From assembly GCA_046318675.1 (NCBI GenBank), contig JBKCUA010000019.1:1-50991 (forward strand): a stretch of 50,991 nt of DNA, read 5' to 3'. Below the pieces are notes generated by a model. It was given only the letters and a program-made list of their open reading frames with translations, did no database searches and was not told the origin of the DNA. The translations under genes were made by a program, and so were the position numbers. Below are positions 1 through 7,121 of the stretch, in pieces (position 1 is the stretch's first letter; the number at the start of each line of letters is the position of its first letter). Source of the DNA: JBKCUA01 sp046318675 (GTDB lineage Bacteria; Pseudomonadota; Alphaproteobacteria; JAJTHO01).

Positions 1-39
1 AAGGGGGTTTTTGATGGAACGTATTGTTCTTCTTTCATA

Positions 40-75
40 TCCCCCACCCCGCCCTCCCCCGCAGGCGGGGGAGGG
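40..75. repeat. GC-rich palindromic repeat, copy 1
   Basis: A perfect inverted repeat with 11-base arms (52-62 and 65-75, CCCTCCCCCGC and its complement) is preceded by a C-rich run. Similar CCTTCCCCCGC..GCGGGGGAAGG palindromes occur near 2351, 2420, 17863, 17945, 20307 and 48455, always outside intact genes. It is a dispersed non-coding repeat family; any role is unknown. Confidence 0.7.
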
Positions 76-220
76 ATCACCATCGAGCACGGCAACACAC
101 GCGCCTTACGGCCGCAAGTGCTAAACTGGTGCGCATAGGGGGTAGGGGGAGGAGAAACACCGTGCTTTTTTTGCCTGAAAATTAAAAATTTTGTCTTTAT
201 TTTTAAAAAAGTGATCCATG

Positions 221-244
221 CCGCAGCCGCAGCCGCAGCCGCAG
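221..244. repeat. Hexanucleotide microsatellite (CCGCAG)x4
   Basis: Four exact tandem copies of CCGCAG lie in a non-coding stretch. Apart from this and the palindrome at 40-75, I see nothing gene-like in 1-400. The repeat could vary in copy number, but it lies in no recognisable gene. Confidence 0.8.
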
Positions 245-403
245 GGCATACTCATCCCATAGATCCAGAGTCAAAACTTTTTTTGACCTTAGCACGGTGT
301 TTTTTTGATGCCGTCTTAGACGTTATCGGAAACGATTGTTAAGGATAAAAAAGGGATGATCTGGAGTGTTTTTTAAACCAACCAAAATGGGTTGGTAAAA
401 ATC

Positions 404-598
404 ATGGCTACAGTTGTATATTTGGGTGCATGCTTGGCGTGCGTTTTATGGACTTTAGCACTACTGGGCCCAGTAGTTGAAGATATAGAGAAGAGTGGGG
501 AGAAAGGCCCCCTCCTCTGGATCGTGGTTCCCTTATACTGCCTCTTGGCAGTAGCGGCAGCGGTAATTATTATCGCCCTTGTTTATCGCTTGTTCTGA
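404..598 (+). CDS. Small two-helix membrane protein, unknown
   Basis: A 64-residue ORF encodes two hydrophobic segments (about residues 4-23 and 36-60) joined by a short charged loop, so the product is probably a small inner-membrane protein with both ends on the same side. The ATG at 404 is preferred; a TTG at 392 would add four residues. No strong ribosome binding site is visible. A clear factor-independent terminator follows 22 bases after the stop, which supports a real transcription unit. I do not recognise the family. Confidence 0.5.
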   Translation: MATVVYLGACLACVLWTLALLGPVVEDIEKSGEKGPLLWIVVPLYCLLAVAAAVIIIALVYRLF

Positions 599-619
599 TG
601 AATTTGCGATAAATAAAAA

Positions 620-649
620 TCCTCCCCCCTTCGGGGGGAGTTTTTTTTT
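620..649 (+). terminator. Rho-independent terminator
   Basis: A C6/G6 stem with a TTCG loop (CTCCCCCCTTCGGGGGGAG) is followed directly by nine T residues. This is a textbook intrinsic terminator for the small membrane ORF upstream. Confidence 0.9.
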
Positions 650-879
650 GCCCTGCCCCCCATCATTCACCCCTCAATGCCCCCGCACCCTATCACAACG
701 AACTAGGCACCAGACGCACATCAGGCCGCATCCCAATAGCGGCGGCTTAGCGCACCAGGCTTTGCATGCTGGGTAAGCGTGTGCCTGATTCCAGACGGGC
801 AACAACCAACATTTAGGCAATGGTCTTTTTTGAGCATAAAATTCCCCCTTGCTTTTCATCAAAATACCCTCTACATCCC

Positions 880-1032
880 CTGCAGGGTTTAAAACCCCTG
901 TGCTTGTGCGTTCTTTATTGAGCCTTCCCCTTTGAGGGTTTTTTCTTCCGCATCGGCAACCTTGACCGGATGGTCACGGCACGAACGGTTGCGGATTGTC
1001 TGTAGTCGCGGAAGGCCACACATAGGATACAT
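880..1032 (+). promoter_or_regulatory. Possible structured mRNA leader of the helicase gene
   Basis: This GC-rich non-coding stretch precedes the helicase. It contains a short CCC-TTTGA-GGG hairpin followed by TTTTTT (about 926-944), which could act as an attenuator, and further complementary segments before the start codon. Cold-induced helicase genes often carry long regulated leaders, but no known riboswitch or thermosensor is recognised here. The rest of 650-880 shows nothing. Confidence 0.3.
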
Positions 1033-2316
1033 ATGACTGATTTTCAAAGCTTTGGCTTGCCTGAGCGGCTGCTCCAGGCGATTACCCGCGTCGGCTTTAC
1101 GACGCCCACCCCCATTCAGGCGCAGACGATTCCCCTGGCCTTGGCCGGGCGGGATATTCTGGGGTCGGCCCAGACGGGCACGGGCAAGACGGCGGCGTTC
1201 GGCCTGCCTATCCTTGCTGGCTTGATGGCCCAGCCGGAAGCGACGGCTCTTATTTTGACCCCAACGCGGGAGCTGGCCAGTCAGGTTCTGGCCGCCCTGA
1301 CGCCGCTGATCCCCGTGGCGGGAATTCGCACCGCCCTCCTCATCGGCGGGGATTCCATGCAAAAGCAGTTACGTCAGCTATCCCAACGGCCACGCCTTGT
1401 GGTGGGCACGCCGGGCCGGGTTAATGATCACCTAGAGCGCAACACCCTGCGCCTCGACAAGACCGCGTTTTTTGTTCTCGATGAGACCGACCGGATGCTG
1501 GACATGGGTTTTGGGGTACAGATTGAGCGGATTGGCAAGTTATTGCCCAAGCAACGCCAGACTTTGTTGTTCTCCGCCACTATGCCCGGCAATATTGTCA
1601 GCCTGTCGGCCAAGTACATGACCAACCCGGAACGGGTTGCGGTCGGCTCCACCACCACCCCGGCGGCGAAGATTCAGCAGGAACTCATCCGCACCACCGA
1701 CGGCGAGAAATACGGCAAGCTCATTGAGCAGGTGAGCCAGCGCGATGGCTCCATCATTATCTTCGTCAAGACCAAGCACGGCACGGAACGGCTGGCGGAA
1801 AAGCTCACCAAGGGCGGCCACCATGCCGACGCCATTCACGGCGACCTGCGCCAGCGTCAGCGGGAAAAAGTCATCCAGGACTTCCGGGAGAAAAAATACC
1901 GCATCCTTGTCGCCACCGACGTGGCCGCCCGTGGCCTTGATATTCCCCATATTGCCCACGTGGTAAACTATGACCTGCCCCAGTGCCCGGAAGACTACAT
2001 CCACCGCATTGGCCGGACGGCTCGGGCCGGGGCTGAGGGCGCGGCGGTGAACCTCCTCACCCCCGCCGACGGCGCAAAGTGGAAAGCCATTCACCGCCTC
2101 ATCTACGGCAAAGACGACGCCAGCACTCCTGTCGCCGCCGATGCCTCCCGCCGCCGCAATGGGAATAGCAACGGCAATGGTCGGGGTCGGAGCTTCGGTG
2201 CCCCTGCTAACAACGGCGGTCCACGCCGGGGTTATAGTGGCGGTGCTGCTTCGGGCAATGGTTCCGGGCAGCAGCCTTGGCAGCGGCGGAGGGCTGCAGC
2301 GGGGGGTAGGGGCTAA
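1033..2316 (+). CDS. DEAD-box family ATP-dependent RNA helicase (DETD variant)
   Basis: A 427-residue superfamily 2 RNA helicase that unwinds short RNA duplexes, probably in ribosome assembly or mRNA turnover in the cytoplasm. Motif I AQTGTGKT lies at 46-53, Ia PTREL at 77-81, Ib TPGR at 126-129, motif III SAT at 181-183, and motif VI HRIGRTARAG near 325. Motif II is DETD (150-153), not the canonical DEAD. The last ~60 residues are a Gly/Arg/Asn-rich tail with RGG-like repeats, typical of RhlE/CsdA-type proteins. The ATG follows a weak AGGATA. The gene is monocistronic, with a palindromic repeat downstream. The family call is firm; the exact paralogue (RhlE-like) is not. Confidence 0.93.
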   Translation: MTDFQSFGLPERLLQAITRVGFTTPTPIQAQTIPLALAGRDILGSAQTGTGKTAAFGLPILAGLMAQPEATALILTPTRELASQVLAALTPLIPVAGIRTALLIGGDSMQKQLRQLSQRPRLVVGTPGRVNDHLERNTLRLDKTAFFVLDETDRMLDMGFGVQIERIGKLLPKQRQTLLFSATMPGNIVSLSAKYMTNPERVAVGSTTTPAAKIQQELIRTTDGEKYGKLIEQVSQRDGSIIIFVKTKHGTERLAEKLTKGGHHADAIHGDLRQRQREKVIQDFREKKYRILVATDVAARGLDIPHIAHVVNYDLPQCPEDYIHRIGRTARAGAEGAAVNLLTPADGAKWKAIHRLIYGKDDASTPVAADASRRRNGNSNGNGRGRSFGAPANNGGPRRGYSGGAASGNGSGQQPWQRRRAAAGGRG

Positions 2317-2350
2317 GTTTTCGCCCCTTTGTTAAAGTGCTCGGTCTAAC

Positions 2351-2388
2351 CCCCTCCCCTGCGTAGCGGGGGAGGGCTGGGGAGGGGG
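2351..2388. repeat. GC-rich palindromic repeat, copy 2
   Basis: CCCCTCCCCTGC and GCGGGGGAGGG arms lie 30 bases after the helicase stop codon. It belongs to the same dispersed family as 40-75. It might help terminate helicase transcription, but no T-run follows on the plus strand. Confidence 0.6.
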
Positions 2389-2419
2389 AAAAAGTCATTA
2401 GTTTTTATAATTTTAAACA

Positions 2420-2459
2420 CCCCCATCCTCACCTTCCCCCGCTGCGCGGGAGAAGGGGG
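2420..2459. repeat. GC-rich palindromic repeat, copy 3
   Basis: CACCTTCCCCCGC-TGC-GCGGGAGAAGGGGG, a variant of the same family, lies 30 bases from copy 2 as a tandem pair between the helicase and brnA-like genes. Confidence 0.6.
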
Positions 2460-2539
2460 CAATAGACGACGGTGTTTGATTTGGCTGTTCATGGTGTCAC
2501 CTGCTATACTATGCCCAGCTCACCCAGCAAGGAGGCGTT

Positions 2540-2806
2540 ATGATCAAGACCTACAGCAAGAAGACTTTTGAAAAAATGCGCGGCCAATCGGATTGGCAGG
2601 CCGCCGCCGCTATCCCGGAAGACGCTATTGATGATAGCGATTTTAATTGGGATGAGGCAGTATTACTACCCAAACGAAAGGTTGCAAAAACCCTTCGTCT
2701 TGACCCCGAAATGTTGGCGTGGTTTCAGCAGCAAGGCCGAGGCTATCAAACGCGGATGAATGCAGTGTTGTGTGCGTATTACCGCGCCTCGATAACGGGT
2801 AATTGA
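2540..2806 (+). CDS. BrnA-type antitoxin, orphan
   Basis: An 88-residue protein. Its C-terminal half (LRLDPEMLAWFQQQGRGYQT, then R-M-NAVL-AYY) matches the DNA-binding region of BrnA antitoxins, which neutralise BrnT RNase toxins and repress their own operon. A strong AAGGAGG lies 6 bases before the ATG, and a TATACT box lies about 30 bases upstream. BrnT normally precedes BrnA, but the 220 bases upstream hold only GC-rich repeats and no toxin ORF. The gene is therefore an orphan, either a relic or a stand-alone regulator. The family call rests on the conserved C-terminal motif. Confidence 0.75.
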   Translation: MIKTYSKKTFEKMRGQSDWQAAAAIPEDAIDDSDFNWDEAVLLPKRKVAKTLRLDPEMLAWFQQQGRGYQTRMNAVLCAYYRASITGN

Positions 2807-2848
2807 GTGGGTTTGGTGCCGCTGTCTGGCGCAAGGGGAGAAAATTGT

Positions 2849-3697
2849 ATGAAGAACAACAGCCGTGATGAGAATTTGCTGCAAAAAATGCATGCACACA
2901 TCAGGATGGTTTTTTTATTATTCTTCTGTTGTTTGTCGGGTTGTGTATCCCCTAATATCCAAGAGGTTAGGTTTACAAAGAGTGATGCTCTAGCCCTTGT
3001 GGTGATGGGGGTTGAGATTGATGCTGAGGAACAACTAAACACTGTAAAGTTTTCGAATTGCACTACGTATCCGTTCGCAGTTAATTGGCGGGGACCTGAA
3101 CAATTTTTAGTATATTATTCTTTTGAGAAAAACATAAATTCTTCTTTCTTCTCAAAAAATACCATCATCGACCCACAAAAAACAAAGTTTTATACGGTAC
3201 GTTTTGTAAAGCCGGGAGACTATTTTCTTGATGGTGCTCGTGCTTGTGATGTTGTGTATGAACCAAAGAAACCTATAGGATTTACAGCCAAGGCTGGTGA
3301 AATTACTTATCTTGGTCTTACAAAATTAAAAACTACTTATAATTTAGAGTACAACGAATACTATGGTCTTGAAATTGCAGGCATGTCCATATTTAAAGGT
3401 AAAAACAAAACTATAAACACTCCTGTTATTCAAATGCCTTATTTCCATGCTGAGGGGCGCGAGGAAGCTGCACAGTGGTTATTCTCAACATACACCAACG
3501 TCGAACGACAATCACTTGAAATTGCAGAAATAAAAAACTTTCCAGAATCAATAAAAAAAGATTGGGATAAAGTTGATGCAGTGTATGATTCTATATCCTG
3601 TGCCCTTGATCGTATCAGTAATAAAGACCTCCTCGGCATTAAAGATTCAACATGCCCTAAACCGAAAATAAAACCTGTATGGGAGAAAAAACCTTAA
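2849..3697 (+). CDS. Putative lipoprotein, unknown
   Basis: A 282-residue protein with a charged N-region, a hydrophobic stretch (VFLLFFCC) and a lipobox LSGC, so it is probably a lipoprotein anchored after signal peptidase II cleavage. The start at 2849 follows AAGGGGAG; an in-frame ATG closer to the hydrophobic core would give a more typical signal length. The mature part has no motif I recognise. Base composition is clearly AT-richer than the helicase gene, suggesting horizontal origin. It overlaps the edge of a degraded nucleotidyltransferase on the other strand. Confidence 0.6.
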   Translation: MKNNSRDENLLQKMHAHIRMVFLLFFCCLSGCVSPNIQEVRFTKSDALALVVMGVEIDAEEQLNTVKFSNCTTYPFAVNWRGPEQFLVYYSFEKNINSSFFSKNTIIDPQKTKFYTVRFVKPGDYFLDGARACDVVYEPKKPIGFTAKAGEITYLGLTKLKTTYNLEYNEYYGLEIAGMSIFKGKNKTINTPVIQMPYFHAEGREEAAQWLFSTYTNVERQSLEIAEIKNFPESIKKDWDKVDAVYDSISCALDRISNKDLLGIKDSTCPKPKIKPVWEKKP

Positions 3698-3815
3698 TAC
3701 TCCCCCGCGCTACCGAGCCAAACACCCGTATCCGCCGGGCCCCGTAGCGGGCAGCCAGGGCGTTGATGGCGTCTTTTTGCAGGCGCAGGGTGTCGAGCAA
3801 GGTGACGTGGTGATA
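3698..3815 (-). pseudogene. Fragment of an MNT-type nucleotidyltransferase (antitoxin-like)
   Basis: Read on the minus strand, this stretch encodes LLDTLRLQKDAINALAARYG followed by an IRVFGSVARGS motif. That is the N-terminal helix and the G-S-x-A-R-G active-site loop of minimal nucleotidyltransferases (MntA/HEPN-MNT antitoxins). The reading frame then runs into the lipoprotein gene, so the DxD metal site and the rest of the domain are missing. No partner HEPN toxin is visible. The fragment was probably cut off by insertion or deletion next to the lipoprotein gene. Confidence 0.65.
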
Positions 3816-3856
3816 CTATACCTACTTTCTTACAAGACTATCAATAGCCCCACGCA

Positions 3857-4633
3857 TCACACATCCCCCTCGGACGGGGTTGCTAAGACTTTCCCGCAAT
3901 GCTTGCAGTGCACCGCGTCGCGCTCATGCAAGAATAGGCCGCAGGCATCGCACATAAAGCGTATTTTGGCAGGGCGCAGTATCGTCTGAATCAACCGCAG
4001 GAACAAGGACACCCCAAAGATCATGATAACAACGGCCAGCCCACGCCCCATGTTACCCTGAAGCGTCACGTCCCCAAACCCCGTGGTGGTTAAGGTCGTG
4101 ATGGTAAAATATAACGCATCAAGAAAATTGCGAATTTGCGGGTTATGACCAATTTGAGTAACAAAAACTATTTCCGTCATGATAAAAATAAAAACAAATA
4201 AATTCAAAGCACTAAGAGTAATATCTTGGTGCCGGCGAAAAAGGGGCACGTCTTGGCATAACCGTTCCCGCACCCTGTACGAATGCAACAACCGCAACAC
4301 GCGCAAACTGCGTAAAAAAGCAAAATTGCCCCCCAATACCCCCGGCAGAAATGATAGCACCACCACCACATCAACAATCGTTAATGGGTTGAGCAAGAAG
4401 GCCGTTTTATTCCCGGCAATCCACAGGCGCAGCAAGACATCCAGCGCAAGATAGACTCCAAAAAATATATTCAACCGCTCTACCTGTGGGTTCTCATGAA
4501 AAAATGTTGCCACAATCAAAAAAACGATGGTGATAAAATCCAATACCAGTATGCCGTATCGAAACCGTTGGGCGAGACGGCTCTCACCTTCGTAGAGTTC
4601 GTGAATCAGGGTCTTGTAACGTGCTATCTGCAT
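3857..4633 (-). CDS. Voltage-gated-type potassium channel with C-terminal zinc ribbon
   Basis: A 258-residue six-helix channel subunit of the inner membrane. S1-S3 cover about residues 25-95, and S4 carries repeated arginines (RSLRVLRLLHSYRVRER). S5, a pore loop with the filter TTTGFGD and S6 follow. A TxGFGD filter is typical of K+-selective bacterial ion transporter proteins. The C-terminus has two Cys pairs (CDAC and CKHC), an added zinc-ribbon-like module. It is divergent from the neighbouring tail gene and has no obvious operon partner. Confidence 0.85.
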   Translation of the reverse strand: MQIARYKTLIHELYEGESRLAQRFRYGILVLDFITIVFLIVATFFHENPQVERLNIFFGVYLALDVLLRLWIAGNKTAFLLNPLTIVDVVVVLSFLPGVLGGNFAFLRSLRVLRLLHSYRVRERLCQDVPLFRRHQDITLSALNLFVFIFIMTEIVFVTQIGHNPQIRNFLDALYFTITTLTTTGFGDVTLQGNMGRGLAVVIMIFGVSLFLRLIQTILRPAKIRFMCDACGLFLHERDAVHCKHCGKVLATPSEGDV

Positions 4634-4766
4634 GAGAAACCTTTATGAAGGTTGAGTATCTCTCTTAACACCATGTTCAAGATAATGGACAGCCATTTTT
4701 ATACAAAAAGCCGTTTGTGTATGCACCACCCACGTAAAACAATTATTTTCCAAGGATTAAACCCCC

Positions 4767-5390
4767 ATGTCCTTTCACCCCGTGTTATTTCCCGTTGATA
4801 TCTCCTACGGCAGTGCCGGCGGGCCGCAGTTTTCCACCGACGTGGTGGAGACCATTTCCGGCTTTGAGCAGCGCAACGTCAACTGGAGCCAGGCGCGCCT
4901 GCGTTACAACGTCGCCTACGGCGTCCGCAGCGCGGCGCAGCTGGAAACTCTGCTGGCCTTCTTCCGCGCCCGGCAAGGCAAGGCCTACGGCTTTCGCTTT
5001 CGGGACTGGACGGATTACCAGTCCTGTCCGGCGGCGGCCACCCCTGCCCCATCGGATCAAAACATTGGCAGCGGTGATGGGGTCAACAAAGTCTTTGCCC
5101 TGCGCAAGGCCTATACCTCCGGCGCGACCACCGTTTATCGCCCCATTACCAAGCCCGTGGCGGGGAGTATCCGCGTCGCCCTCAATGGCACGGAACAACT
5201 GACCGGCTGGACGATAGACACCGAAACTGGCTTGGTGACGTTTACGGTGGCACCGGCCAGCGGCGTTAATGTGACTGCTGGATTTTTGTTTGATGTACCC
5301 GTGCGCTTTGACACCGATGGGGTGTCGCTGTCCTTGGACAGTTACGGCGTTGGCTCCGCCAATGGCGTTGATTTGATTGAGGTGCGTTAG
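4767..5390 (+). CDS. GTA/phage DUF2460 tail protein (TIGR02217 type)
   Basis: A 207-residue DUF2460 protein, the distal tail component of gene transfer agents (orfg12 of the Rhodobacter capsulatus GTA) and related siphophages. Diagnostic features are the N-terminal FPVDISYGSAGGP-F-T-V motif, RNVNWSQARLRYNVAYGVR, the FRARQGKAYGFRFRDWTDY block, and a C-terminal PVRFDTD with a terminal IEVR. AAGGA precedes the ATG. In GTA clusters it sits between g11 and g13, but here it is alone between a channel gene and an unknown ORF. Full length suggests it is still under selection. Confidence 0.9.
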   Translation: MSFHPVLFPVDISYGSAGGPQFSTDVVETISGFEQRNVNWSQARLRYNVAYGVRSAAQLETLLAFFRARQGKAYGFRFRDWTDYQSCPAAATPAPSDQNIGSGDGVNKVFALRKAYTSGATTVYRPITKPVAGSIRVALNGTEQLTGWTIDTETGLVTFTVAPASGVNVTAGFLFDVPVRFDTDGVSLSLDSYGVGSANGVDLIEVR

Positions 5391-5392
5391 GT

Positions 5393-5418
5393 CTTGCGAA
5401 AAAGTATGGTTTTGGTAA
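5393..5418. repeat. 26-bp direct repeat, left copy
   Basis: CTTGCGAAAAAGTATGGTTT followed by TGGTAA is repeated perfectly at 6125-6150. The pair flanks the unknown 107-residue ORF and the 144-bp palindromic element, just upstream of tRNA-Thr. Confidence 0.85.
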
Positions 5419-5483
5419 GTTTTAAGCTCCCAAATTTTGGGGCATCGTACAACATACCATAATAGGACTTACGCGTTATTTTT

Positions 5484-5807
5484 ATGAGTCAAAACCCTGA
5501 TATTCCAGATATTTCTACATTAGTAGATCAAGTTTTAAGCAACAAAAATAATTGGTTACCTAGCGCATTAATGATAAGTGAACAGCCTCCAAAGGTGCAA
5601 GGAGAAATTTTAGAAGCATTAAAACAAATTGCTGAAAATCCCCAGGATCGACGCATTGACATTTTTGATGTTAGTATAATTGAAGAATACTTAAAAAATC
5701 CGAAAGAACTAGAAGACGCGCTAAAGGAAACACAGGAAACTTTAACAGACCAACAAACAAAACAACAGATGATGAATATTATTGGAGGTAAGACGCGAGA
5801 TGATTAA
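5484..5807 (+). CDS. Hypothetical protein, 107 residues
   Basis: A highly polar, largely helical small protein with a Gln/Glu-rich C-terminus (about residues 75-95) and no membrane segment or motif I recognise. No convincing ribosome binding site precedes the ATG. It is AT-rich compared with the GTA gene upstream. A perfect 26-bp direct repeat flanks it, which suggests arrival as part of a small insertion. Function unknown. Confidence 0.5.
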   Translation: MSQNPDIPDISTLVDQVLSNKNNWLPSALMISEQPPKVQGEILEALKQIAENPQDRRIDIFDVSIIEEYLKNPKELEDALKETQETLTDQQTKQQMMNIIGGKTRDD

Positions 5808-5836
5808 ACGTCAGAGCGTGGTGCTCATTTACCTCT

Positions 5837-5980
5837 GGGCACCTCTATTAACCTCATTTCTAGGGCGATTGGCGTCGTCAGATCTATGCTCGCAATCCGC
5901 ACCTACGCTTGAGTACGCTTACGTTTGCTCGCCTAGCCCCTTCTAGCCACTCATCCCTAAATGGGTTAATAGAGGTGCCC
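5837..5980. repeat. Palindromic element with SINP/VNRGA ends, full 144-bp copy
   Basis: The left end GGGCACCTCTATTAACC and the right end GGTTAATAGAGGTGCCC are perfect 17-base inverted repeats. The first 64 bases recur almost exactly at 7136-7199, and the first ~48 at 11581 and 20422. Read on the minus strand, the last part encodes ADCEHR-DDANRPRNEVNRGA. No transposase is encoded, so it behaves like a MITE-type or palindromic coding-competent element. Its length is not in frame. Confidence 0.85.
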
Positions 5981-6013
5981 TCTGATAATCTGGGATATTC
6001 CCCGCGCCTGCGC

Positions 6014-6154
6014 TTACGGAAAACCAACTTTTTCAAGACGTTCAATAACATGCAAAACATCAACAGTCATAAAGTATTTTGATTCTACAACAAAAACCCC
6101 CTCCCCGTAAACCACCTGTTTTCCCTTGCGAAAAAGTATGGTTTTGGTAACCAA
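6014..6154 (-). pseudogene. Short coding-like fragment
   Basis: The minus strand has a 46-codon frame (ILFRKGKQVVYGEGVFVVES, then KYFMTVDVLHVIERL) that looks protein-like rather than random, with a possible TTG start inside the right 26-bp repeat. The same repeat at 5393 carries the start of the same reading frame before it diverges. It is probably the tail of a decayed gene; the family is not recognised. Confidence 0.3.
6125..6150. repeat. 26-bp direct repeat, right copy
   Basis: Identical to 5393-5418. It lies 34 bases before tRNA-Thr, with 706 bp between the two copies. Confidence 0.85.
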
Positions 6155-6184
6155 GGGTCAGTATAAACTATTTTGTTTGAATGT

Positions 6185-6257
<73 letters not shown>

Positions 6258-6319
6258 CCGTTTCTTGATAGGTTGTGCGTCGAACCCTCTTCGTTATTGT
6301 TTGCGCGCAACGCGCGCGG

Positions 6320-6383
6320 GGGGTCGAATCCTTTCTGCGGCACCGTTTCTTGATAGGGTTGTGCGTCGAACCCTCTTCGTTAT
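6320..6383 (+). repeat. Duplicated tRNA-Thr 3' end and flank
   Basis: GGGGTCGAATCCTTTCTGCG plus the following ~43 bases repeat 6235-6297 with only a few differences. The copy holds the T-arm 3' half, acceptor strand and downstream flank, but no 5' half, so it is not a second tRNA. Between the copies lies a GCGCGC-rich palindrome (6303-6318). Confidence 0.85.
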
Positions 6384-6476
6384 GTCCTTGCTGGCTACTC
6401 CAAGTTTTATTTAGCTATCACCCAACAACTCTTATCCCCCTTGCCACCCCTACCCCTTCGGTTTACACCCTGAATC

Positions 6477-7094
6477 ATGTACGGATTTTGGTTGCCAAAG
6501 TTTTTGCGCCGCCGGGTGTATCAGGTGCTGGTGCGCCCGACGAAGCAAGGGGAGTTTTTGGTGTTCCCCTTTGCCTGGCATCGAGGGGGTAAGGGCTATG
6601 CCCTGAGCCTTAGCCTGCTTAAAGAACTGAATGCCCCCCTGCTGGAGCCGTGGGACGCTTTGCCGCTGGCGCTATTGGGGTTGAGTATGCCAGGGGCGGT
6701 ATTGTGGTGGCCGCTGGGGCTTTTGGTGCCCCTTATAATTATCCTATGGGTACGGGCATTTTGGCGGCGGTATGAGGCGCGGTGGCAGGCAATTTTGCCA
6801 CGGGCAAGGTTCGGCGGCTATCTGTTGACTCGAAGCCGTTTTCAACTGGAGTTTGCCAGCTTGTGGCAACCAAGAGAAATCCTCATTGGTTTGGGGCTGG
6901 CCGGTGCGGGGATGTTTGTGTTTTTGGCGGCGTTATGGGGGTTTGAGGGCATTGTGGCCAAGGTCTTAGCCCTGATGGGTCTTCTTGCGGCGGGGATGTT
7001 GACCAAGGGTATGATAAACCTGCACCGCTGGGCGCGAGATGCCTTTCGCGCCAGTGTGTCCCCCTATGATCCAGTGGATGTGCCGTTGCCGTAG
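6477..7094 (+). CDS. Hypothetical integral membrane protein
   Basis: A 205-residue protein with hydrophobic segments at about 62-95 (two close helices) and 135-180 (two helices), and Arg-rich loops around 97-120. It is probably a four-helix inner-membrane protein with cytoplasmic termini. No Shine-Dalgarno is seen before the ATG. It is convergent with pyrC and separated from it by a palindromic element. Composition matches the core genes. I do not recognise the family. Confidence 0.6.
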   Translation: MYGFWLPKFLRRRVYQVLVRPTKQGEFLVFPFAWHRGGKGYALSLSLLKELNAPLLEPWDALPLALLGLSMPGAVLWWPLGLLVPLIIILWVRAFWRRYEARWQAILPRARFGGYLLTRSRFQLEFASLWQPREILIGLGLAGAGMFVFLAALWGFEGIVAKVLALMGLLAAGMLTKGMINLHRWARDAFRASVSPYDPVDVPLP

Positions 7095-7121
7095 GGGGGT
7101 GCGGTTTCTTATAAAGCTGCC

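Noticed and set aside
6320..6345. Possible second tRNA-Thr
   Set aside because: Only the 3' half of a tRNA is present; no acceptor 5' strand, D-arm or anticodon arm.
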